A program made the position numbers and the translations under genes. Below are positions 31,472-36,920 of a stretch of 36,920 nucleotides of DNA, one piece after another (the stretch's first letter is position 1; each line of letters opens with the position of its first letter). Below the pieces are notes generated by a model, which did no database searches, was not told where the DNA came from, and saw nothing but the letters and a program-made list of their open reading frames with translations. The stretch covers positions 1 through 36,920 of the forward strand of contig CAJUBR010000023.1 in assembly GCA_910584695.1 (NCBI GenBank), read 5' to 3'. Origin of the DNA: an uncultured Lachnospiraceae bacterium (GTDB taxonomy: Bacteria; Bacillota; Clostridia; Lachnospirales; Lachnospiraceae).

Positions 31472-32018
31472 TATAGTGGAACGTAAGAAGCTGTTGGATT
31501 ACTTACCGGATTTCATGAAGCAATTTTCTGAAATGAAAGAAATTATGCAAGCGGAAGATATAGAAATGGATGAAATGGATTCCGACATTAAAAAAGCACT
31601 TGATAATGCATTTATAGAAGATTGCAACGAATATGGATTAAAAAAATATGAAACACTCCTTGGTATTATACCAAGTCCACAAGATACCCTTGAATCAAGA
31701 CGGTCAAGGGTTCTTTTACGTTGGAATGATGGCATTCCTTATACGTATAGAGTGTTAATCAGAAAGCTAAATACACTCTGTGGTGTGAATAATTATAACA
31801 TCACTGGTGATGAATCAAATTACTATTTGCATTTTATAACCAGTCTTGATTTATATGGACAAGTCAAAGAACTGGAAGATATGTTAGAAAAAACATTGCC
31901 AATGAACATTCACTATGAATCATCAAACAATCTTAGGTGTGAATTAGATAGCCTAATGAATCTGGCAGGCGGAGTGTGTTGCGTAAAAAAAGTGATTATA
32001 AGTGATGATTGCAAATAA
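31464..32018 (+). CDS. Tail protein (XkdU/DUF2313-like, gpI-like)
   Basis: A 184-residue protein from ATG 31464 (aggggtgaaattg upstream; GTG 31455 possible). DLLPDF-like start (KKLLDYLPDFMKQFSEMKEIMQAEDIEMDEMD), then TLESRRSRVLLRWNDGIPYTYRVLIRKLNTLCG, the YmfQ/DUF2313 pattern. It links the wedge to the tail fibre. Next gene: fibre. Confidence 0.92.
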   Translation: MDDIVERKKLLDYLPDFMKQFSEMKEIMQAEDIEMDEMDSDIKKALDNAFIEDCNEYGLKKYETLLGIIPSPQDTLESRRSRVLLRWNDGIPYTYRVLIRKLNTLCGVNNYNITGDESNYYLHFITSLDLYGQVKELEDMLEKTLPMNIHYESSNNLRCELDSLMNLAGGVCCVKKVIISDDCK

Positions 32019-32039
32019 ATGCAGAAAGGAATAAAACGT

Positions 32040-33578
32040 ATGACAGAATATTCAAAGCTCGTAACTACTACAAAAGGGAAAAATCTAATAGTTAAGGCGG
32101 CTACTGGTACATATGATATTAAATTCACAAAAGTATGTACATCCAATGCGATATACACTGAAAAACAATTGGAAAATCTGACCGGTATAAATAACATAAG
32201 ACAAACAGGAATCATATCAAAGATATCACGTGCAGATTCTAAAATTAAGGTAGAAACAGTACTCTCTAATACAAATCTTACAGATGGTTATTATATGCGT
32301 ACAATTGGTTTATATGCCAATGACCCAGAGGAAGGTGAAATATTATATGCTGCTTGTGTTGCAACAAATGATAACTGTTATATGCCGGCGAACAGTGGTA
32401 TATCATCAACAGGAGTATATATCAATATGTATCAGACAGTTGATAATGCACCTAACATTTCACTTGAAGTTGATTCAGGTGTATATGCCACTATCGGTGA
32501 TATACAAGAATTAACCCAGTTATTAAAAGAACATACAGAAAGTGTAAATAACCCACACAATGTAACAAAGGAACAAGTAGGATTGGGAAATGTGGACGAT
32601 ACATCCGATCTTGAAAAACCATTGTCTGTTGCTGTACTAGAAGCCTTAAATACATACTATGCACAGTTGACAGCGTATACGGATAAAGCCATAAGTGATC
32701 TGATAAATGGAGCCCCCACTACACTAGATACGTTAAAGGAATTAGCAGATGCAATTCAAGAGAATAAAAATGTACAAGAAGCACTGGACGCAGCGATTGG
32801 AAGCAAAGCAAATCAAAAGGAATTTGATACACATATTGCGACCACTGCAAGCAAAACGGTATTCGGACACGTCAAGGTGGATGATGAACTCTCTGCAACC
32901 TCTACAAATCCAGTACAGAATATGGTCATAACAAAAGCAATTAGTAATGTAGATAATATTTCTGATGCAGAGAAAAATGTAATGAGTTCATTATTCACAC
33001 GAACGCAGTATATAAACTCCGGTAACGCTGACTTTAATGATTATAAAGCTGCCGGTATATATTATTTTGGGACTGGCTGTACGATTAATAATATACCGAT
33101 TGGATCAAACGGATGGCTAATTGTTATTCCTAATTCCACTGGAGGTATAAATATTATAAAGCAGATATTTTTTAGACATGGAACTTTTAACGAAACTATG
33201 CAAAATGATTATCATACCTTTATTAGAACAAGCGTCGGAAATAATAGGTGGAGTAATTGGACAAGATTAATGACAGAAAAGGATGTGGGAAAATGGAAGA
33301 TAATGGATATAGTACCGGTAACGCTTACATCTGGCGGAAGTGTTAGTGCAGGAAGTTCAGTGAACGTTTCGGTTCAATTTCAGATAGTTAATGAGGCAAC
33401 AAATTTTTTTCCCGTATTATTAGATTCCGTTTGGTGTACAGCAACAAACGTATCAGTTACAGATTCAGAGGATCCACAAGCTCCTTCTGGGTACAAACAA
33501 CTTAATGCTATGCTTGTAAATGTTAGCCCGGCATCACACAACCTGATAGCCCATTATTACATTTTGCAATGTAAATAA
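32040..33578 (+). CDS. Tail fibre protein
   Basis: A 512-residue receptor-binding fibre. ATG 32040 has AGAAAGGA at good distance; ATG 32019 is an in-frame alternative. N-terminal tail-collar-fibre domain (about 1-155: YSKLVTTTKGKNLIVKAATG... TDGYYMRTIGLYANDPEEGEILYA). It continues with NPHNVTKEQVGLGNVDDTSD (a repeat linker common in Firmicutes fibres), a coiled-coil trimerisation region (about 195-285) and a knob (about 325-410: FNDYKAAGIYYF...NNRWSNWTRLMTEKDVGKW) of the pyocin-knob type. The tip (about 415-512) is beta-rich and likely determines host range. No chaperone gene follows. Confidence 0.9.
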   Translation: MTEYSKLVTTTKGKNLIVKAATGTYDIKFTKVCTSNAIYTEKQLENLTGINNIRQTGIISKISRADSKIKVETVLSNTNLTDGYYMRTIGLYANDPEEGEILYAACVATNDNCYMPANSGISSTGVYINMYQTVDNAPNISLEVDSGVYATIGDIQELTQLLKEHTESVNNPHNVTKEQVGLGNVDDTSDLEKPLSVAVLEALNTYYAQLTAYTDKAISDLINGAPTTLDTLKELADAIQENKNVQEALDAAIGSKANQKEFDTHIATTASKTVFGHVKVDDELSATSTNPVQNMVITKAISNVDNISDAEKNVMSSLFTRTQYINSGNADFNDYKAAGIYYFGTGCTINNIPIGSNGWLIVIPNSTGGINIIKQIFFRHGTFNETMQNDYHTFIRTSVGNNRWSNWTRLMTEKDVGKWKIMDIVPVTLTSGGSVSAGSSVNVSVQFQIVNEATNFFPVLLDSVWCTATNVSVTDSEDPQAPSGYKQLNAMLVNVSPASHNLIAHYYILQCK

Positions 33579-33610
33579 AATTTAACAAAAATTTTGAAAG
33601 GATGATGAAA

Positions 33611-34084
33611 ATGGAAAAGATGAAATGGTTATCTTCAATTATTTGCGGACTTTTGTCCGCATTTACAAAGCAATATGGAATGATTATTGCATTTGTAAGC
33701 ATGGCAGTCGTATTTGACTGGATTACAGGAATTATAGGAGAAAAAGCAGTAGGACATCCTATTACAAGCAAAAAAGGAACAATCGGATTTTGGAAGAAGA
33801 TGGCACTATTTGCCGGGCTATTCTTTGGTTTTTTTCTGGATTACTTTATCCCGTATGCTTTAACTAAAATAAATATTAATTTACCGATAACCGGTGCAGT
33901 ATTTGGAATGATAATAGGATGCTACATAGTGATCAATGAGTGTATAAGCATATGCGAGAATATTTACAAAGCCAATCCAACCATATTGCCGCAATGGGTG
34001 GTGAAGTTTTTGGAAAACACAAGAGACCAGATCGATAAAGAAAGAGAGGAAAAAGATCATGAAGACAACAGAAAGAGGAATTAA
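33611..34084 (+). CDS. Phage holin (phi-Cph1/TcdE-like family)
   Basis: A 157-residue membrane protein. ATG 33611 is best spaced from aaaggatga; ATG 33602 and 33605 are alternatives, and dual starts are known for holins. It has three hydrophobic segments: about 22-42 (YGMIIAFVSMAVVFDWITGII), 60-82 (FWKKMALFAGLFFGFFLDYFIPY) and 90-112 (NLPITGAVFGMIIGCYIVINE), and a charged C-terminal tail. DWITGIIGEKAVGHPITSKKG is the Phage_holin_4 signature. Its 3' end overlaps the endolysin gene by 26 nt. It would form the membrane pore at lysis. Confidence 0.92.
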   Translation: MEKMKWLSSIICGLLSAFTKQYGMIIAFVSMAVVFDWITGIIGEKAVGHPITSKKGTIGFWKKMALFAGLFFGFFLDYFIPYALTKININLPITGAVFGMIIGCYIVINECISICENIYKANPTILPQWVVKFLENTRDQIDKEREEKDHEDNRKRN

Positions 34085-34721
34085 TTTAATTAAAGAATTT
34101 GAAGGTTGCAGGTTGGAAGCTTATAAGTGTCCTGCCGGAGTGTGGACTATTGGTTATGGTCACACTGGGGGTGTAAAAGAAGGACAGGTTATTACAAAAG
34201 AAAAAGCCACAAATCTATTAAAAGACGATCTAAAGAGATTTGAAGATCATGTGGAAAGTTTTAGAAAAAAATACAACTGGAACCAAAATCAGTTCGATGC
34301 TATGGTATCCTTTGCGTATAATATAGGCAGTATAAACCAGTTAACAGCAAATGGGACAAGAACGATACAACAGATAAGCGGCAAGATTACAGCTTATAAC
34401 AAGGCAGCGGGAAAGGTACTAAAAGGACTGGAAAGAAGGAGAGCAGCAGAAAAGGCACTGTTTGATACACCGGCAGAACCAGATCCTAAAGCTTCTCCAA
34501 AAAAGAAAAAGTCCAAGGTATCTAAAAAGAAGGTCTTAGAGGTAGGATCCAAGGTGAAAATAAAGACCGGAGCAAAAGACGCTAACACAAAGGGTAAATA
34601 TGCATCCTTTGTCTACAAGAATGTTTATAGCGTTATAAGCATAAAGGATAACTATGTAGTGTTTGGGCTGCAAGGGGTTGTAACAGGAAAGACAAAGAAA
34701 GACAACGTACTCCTTCAATAA
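34059..34721 (+). CDS. Endolysin: GH24 lysozyme with C-terminal SH3-like domain
   Basis: A 220-residue muramidase. The GH24 core has E15 (EFEGC), C24 and T30 (YKCPAGVWTIGYGHTGG). The E-8-[D/C]-5-T spacing holds, with Cys in the second position, a known variant. It goes on with WNQNQFDAMVSFAYNIGS and ends LERRRAAEKALF. A basic linker (KASPKKKKSKVSKKK) leads to a C-terminal beta domain (about 168-220), VGSKVKIKTGAKD...YSVISIKDNYVVFG, an SH3-like cell-wall binder. No signal peptide, so it depends on the holin. It is the last phage gene; about 27 nt separate it from the host sequence. Confidence 0.93.
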   Translation: MKTTERGINLIKEFEGCRLEAYKCPAGVWTIGYGHTGGVKEGQVITKEKATNLLKDDLKRFEDHVESFRKKYNWNQNQFDAMVSFAYNIGSINQLTANGTRTIQQISGKITAYNKAAGKVLKGLERRRAAEKALFDTPAEPDPKASPKKKKSKVSKKKVLEVGSKVKIKTGAKDANTKGKYASFVYKNVYSVISIKDNYVVFGLQGVVTGKTKKDNVLLQ

Positions 34722-34775
34722 AGTTAAAAATTATACTGATACCTTTATGGCACAGAAGAACTGGGGCATGAGGAA
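34722..34775. other. Right prophage attachment region (attR)
   Basis: Phage coding ends at 34721. A host frame opens after the in-frame TGA at 34737-34739, and the CotJC-type sequence G-T-E-E-L-G-H begins at 34749. The crossover is therefore within about 34740-34775. The exact core cannot be defined without the left end. Confidence 0.65.
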
Positions 34776-35180
34776 ATGGTTTCTACGATTGTGACTCAGT
34801 TAACAAAGAACCTGACAATGAAGGAGATTGAAGATTCCGGTTTCTATCAATATTATGTAGACCATACGATTGGTATCTGGCCACAGGCCGCTAGCGGAAT
34901 GCCGTTTTCAACAGCTACACTTCAATCTACAGGGGATCCGATTACGGATTTACATGAGGATATGGCAGCAGAACAAAAGGCCCGTTTAACTTATGATAAT
35001 ATTTTGCGTTTATGCAAAGATAATCCGGATGTATATGATGCAATTAAATTCCTTCGGGCACGTGAAATGGTACATTACCAGAGATTTGGAGAAAGTCTGC
35101 GTCTCGTTCAGGAGGATCTGGATGCTAAGAACTTTTATGCATTTAATCCTGCTTTTGATAAAAAGGCAACCTGTCTGTAG
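34740..35180 (+). pseudogene. cotJC: 3' part of cotJC (manganese-catalase spore coat protein), split by the prophage
   Basis: The frame from 34749 reads GTEELGHEEMVSTIVTQLTKN, then DHTIGIWPQAASGMPFSTATLQSTGDPITDLHEDMAAEQKARLTYDNILRLC, and REMVHYQRFGESLR...NFYAFNPAFDK. This is the C-terminal two thirds of CotJC. It keeps four of the five manganese-catalase ligand positions (E and H of EELGH, E of AAEQKA, H of VHYQRF). About 50 N-terminal residues with the remaining Glu are missing and lie beyond the left prophage end. A stop just before the homology and no ribosome site mean it is silent in the lysogen unless the phage excises. The internal ATG 34776 could give only an inactive fragment. A strong terminator follows. 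Confidence 0.85.
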
Positions 35181-35245
35181 GATAGATCATTGTTATCATC
35201 TGTATGGAACTGCTATGTTAAGGAATATTTAAAATCAAGAATAAT

Positions 35246-35304
35246 AAAAATGCACAGACATATCTGATTAACGGTTCTAAGACGTTCTATGTTTGTGCAT
35301 TTTT
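35246..35304 (+). terminator. Strong intrinsic terminator after cotJC
   Basis: AAAAATGCACAGACATA (35246-35262) pairs over 17 positions, with one G-U, with TATGTTTGTGCATTTTT (35288-35304), ending in a T-run. The A-run on the 5' side makes it bidirectional. Confidence 0.85.
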
Positions 35305-35328
35305 ACTATATTTCCGGGATTTTTTATT

Positions 35329-35447
35329 CCCGCGAGCAATGAGTCAAGCGGACATGCTTGCATGTCCATTTGACGAATGTCGCGAGGGTCAAATACTCTG
35401 TAGCTCTGCTGCGTTGGAAGTTTGATGCCCTGTAGATTGCTGCGGGG
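35329..35447. repeat. Interspersed palindromic repeat (REP-like)
   Basis: Nested palindrome: CCC-GCGA (35329-35335) with TCGC-GAGGG (35380-35388), TCAA with TTGA, and GGACATGC (35350-35357) with GCATGTCC (35360-35367) around TT. A second stem follows, CCCTGTAG (35428-35435) with CTGCGGGG (35440-35447) using two wobble pairs. I recognise this two-module pattern from intergenic regions of Lachnospiraceae, from memory. GC content is higher than in the surroundings. Confidence 0.6.
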
Positions 35448-35474
35448 TTATTGACTTAGTGTTGCGACAAGCCT

Positions 35475-35504
35475 TTGCACAACAATCTGATAAGTGCGTA
35501 TACT
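35475..35504 (+). promoter_or_regulatory. Promoter of the substrate-binding protein gene
   Basis: TTGCAC (35475-35480), an 18-nt spacer and TATACT (35499-35504). The expected start is about 20 nt upstream of the ribosome site, so a short leader and no room for a riboswitch downstream of it. Confidence 0.7.
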
Positions 35505-35530
35505 ATTAAAAAAAGCATTTGGAGCCAGTG

Positions 35531-36544
35531 ATGAAGAAAAGCAAAATTGCAAAAAGGCTAGCAGTATATTCACTTGTGTTTGTTATTGCCGCTACTACCT
35601 GTACTGCTTGTGGTACAAGTAAGGGAAAACTTACTAAGGTTACCCTGAATGAAGTGGCACATTCGATTTTTTATGCACCACAGTATGTAGCAATTGAAAA
35701 TGGATATTTTGAGGAAGAAGGAATTGATTTAGAACTGGTAACTGGATTTGGTGCGGATAAGACAATGACAGCATTGGTATCAGGAGAAGCAGACATTGGA
35801 TTTATGGGAGCAGAATCTTCCGTTTATCTATATAGTGAAGGTGCTTCAAATTATGCTGTTAATTTTGCACAGCTTACACAGCGGGCAGGCAATTTTTTAG
35901 TAGCAAGGCAGCAGATAGAAGATTTTTCATGGGATATGCTGAAGGGAAAGGATGTAATCGGCGGACGTAAAGGAGGAATGCCGGAAATGGTATTTGAGTA
36001 CATTTTAGGAAAAAATGGAATTGATCCGGAAACAGATTTAAACATTGACCAGAGCATTGATTTTGGAAGTACCGCTGCGGCGTTTTCGGGTGGTCAGGGT
36101 GAATTTACGGTTGAATTTGAACCGGCGGCTACTGCATTGGAATCAGCCGGAGAGGGATTTGTAGTCGCTTCCCTTGGTGTAGATTCCGGTTATGTTCCAT
36201 ATACATCCTATTGTACAACAAAGGATTATATGGAAGAGAATAGAGAAATGATACAAAGCTTTACAAGAGCGTTGCAAAAAGGTATGGAATATGTTAATTC
36301 CCATACTCCGAAAGAGATTGCCGAAGTAATTGCTCCTCAGTTTGAAGAAACAGATATAGAGACCGTCGAAAAGATTGTCACCAGATATTATGAACAGGAT
36401 ACATGGAAAGGGAATCTGGTATTTGAAGAAAGCAGTTTTGATCTGCTTCAGAATATCCTGACAAATGCAGGAGAACTGACAAACCGTGTTCCTTATGACA
36501 AGCTGGTGGATACCAGTTTTGCAAAGGAAGCCGCGGAAAAATAA
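35531..36544 (+). CDS. NMT1/THI5-like ABC transporter substrate-binding lipoprotein
   Basis: A 337-residue lipoprotein; ATG 35531 is set by tttggagcca. Signal: KKSKIAKRLAVYSLVFVIAATTCTAC, with Cys27 (or Cys24) as probable lipidation site. The mature part has the NMT1/THI5 (SsuA/TauA/ThiY-like) fold: VTLNEVAHSIFYAPQYVAIENGYFEEEGIDLELVTGFG, then ALVSGEADIGFMG, and KGKDVIGGRKGGMPEMVFEYIL. This family brings sulfonates, nitrate or pyrimidine/thiamine precursors to an ABC transporter. The substrate cannot be told. No permease or ATPase follows in the window; it has its own promoter and ends near a terminator, so it may be an orphan or pair with a distant transporter. Confidence 0.9.
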   Translation: MKKSKIAKRLAVYSLVFVIAATTCTACGTSKGKLTKVTLNEVAHSIFYAPQYVAIENGYFEEEGIDLELVTGFGADKTMTALVSGEADIGFMGAESSVYLYSEGASNYAVNFAQLTQRAGNFLVARQQIEDFSWDMLKGKDVIGGRKGGMPEMVFEYILGKNGIDPETDLNIDQSIDFGSTAAAFSGGQGEFTVEFEPAATALESAGEGFVVASLGVDSGYVPYTSYCTTKDYMEENREMIQSFTRALQKGMEYVNSHTPKEIAEVIAPQFEETDIETVEKIVTRYYEQDTWKGNLVFEESSFDLLQNILTNAGELTNRVPYDKLVDTSFAKEAAEK

Positions 36545-36550
36545 CCTGAC

Positions 36551-36577
36551 ACAAGGAATTTCCCCAAAAACCCTTGT
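36551..36577 (+). terminator. Weak hairpin after the substrate-binding protein gene
   Basis: ACAAGG (36551-36556) pairs with CCTTGT (36572-36577) around a 15-nt loop. Short, with no T-run. It is of low stability; the real stop is probably at 36705. Confidence 0.3.
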
Positions 36578-36704
36578 AATAAACGAGTTGAAAAGACGCA
36601 AAATGAAATATATAATAAAAATATAAATTAACACAGTTAATTTATAAATTCAATCGATATTCATTCGGTTTTGGGGGCGTATATAAAAATTTGCGGACCT
36701 GTCT

Positions 36705-36737
36705 AAAAAGGATACCATTGTGTATCCTTTTTCTTTT
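36705..36737 (+). terminator. Intrinsic terminator
   Basis: AAAAAGGATAC (36705-36715) pairs perfectly with GTATCCTTTTT (36722-36732) around a 6-nt loop, followed by CTTTT. A classical intrinsic terminator. The stretch 36578-36704 before it is AT-rich, with no gene that I can support. Confidence 0.88.
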
Positions 36738-36743
36738 GGGTTC

Positions 36744-36772
36744 TTGAAGTTTTGTGCTGTATTTGGTATACT
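36744..36772 (+). promoter_or_regulatory. Promoter of the alpha-amylase gene
   Basis: TTGAAG (36744-36749), 17-nt spacer, TATACT (36767-36772). The leader to the ribosome site is about 60 nt. Confidence 0.65.
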
Positions 36773-36845
36773 AAACACAATAATAAGCATTTGAGAAGAT
36801 GAGAACAGATGTATATTTTGCTAATGTGTAGGGAGGATATCCTTT

Positions 36846-36920
36846 ATGAACAATAACGGGTTGATGATGCAATATTTTGAATGGTATATGGAAACCAATC
36901 AAGACTTATGGAATCAAATA
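36846..36920 (+). CDS. Cytoplasmic alpha-amylase (GH13), 3'-truncated
   Basis: The first 25 residues: MNNNGLMMQYFEWYMETNQD, then LWNQI. The MQYFEWY motif, followed by a Trp about 10 residues on, opens the GH13_5 cytoplasmic alpha-amylases of Bacillus and Clostridia. There is no signal peptide. The ribosome site gggaggatat is 5 nt before ATG. The enzyme cleaves alpha-1,4-glucans. The rest of the gene lies beyond the window. Confidence 0.8.
   Translation, partial: MNNNGLMMQYFEWYMETNQDLWNQI

Noticed and set aside
34071..34721. Cys in place of Asp in the lysozyme active site as a defect
   Set aside because: The E-8-[D/C]-5-T pattern is a known functional variant in GH24 endolysins.

Overview
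The window is the early-to-late part of a low-GC, contractile-tailed (PBSX/skin-like myovirus) prophage, followed by about 2.2 kb of host chromosome. Codon use, Shine-Dalgarno-led genes, a spore-coat type manganese catalase (CotJC) and an intergenic palindromic repeat that I recognise from Lachnospiraceae suggest a spore-forming gut Clostridia, most likely Lachnospiraceae. The species cannot be named from the sequence.

Positions 1-11.6 kb are the early/accessory region: a truncated hexapeptide-repeat protein, small phage genes, an HUH-type rolling-circle replication initiator preceded by three consecutive inverted repeats, a PcfK-like/PcfJ-like pair, a DUF3102-like coiled-coil protein, an HNH protein, a catalytically degenerate RNase H-like protein, a PD-(D/E)XK-like protein, an ASCH-like protein, YopX, DUF551 and several unknowns. 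One small gene (9966-10262) runs against the rest. It has its own promoter with a LexA-type SOS box between -35 and -10.

Positions 11.6-12.1 kb are the late switch: a RinA/ArpU-like regulator, then a promoter-like segment with paired GTCGT repeats and a hairpin before the terminase genes. Positions 12.1-34.7 kb are the late operon in canonical order: TerS, TerL, portal, MuF, scaffold, major capsid, connectors, tail terminator, sheath, tube, tail chaperone with a -1 frameshift site, tape measure, LysM protein, CHAP-fused hub, baseplate proteins, fibre, holin and GH24 endolysin. The MuF protein carries a GC-richer C-terminal zincin (HExxH) domain and is followed by a small acidic gene. This looks like a phage-borne polymorphic toxin with a candidate immunity gene. 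After it lies a 290-nt intergenic region full of nested RNA structure.

At about 34.75 kb the phage ends inside a host gene. The frame resumes as the C-terminal two thirds of CotJC, so the prophage interrupts a sporulation gene, as skin interrupts sigK and SPbeta interrupts spsM. Beyond it are a strong terminator, an interspersed palindromic repeat, an NMT1/THI5-type substrate-binding lipoprotein with its own promoter, another terminator, and the start of a cytoplasmic alpha-amylase gene cut by the window end.

The left prophage end, the integrase, the lysogeny repressor and the N-terminal part of cotJC are not in this window.
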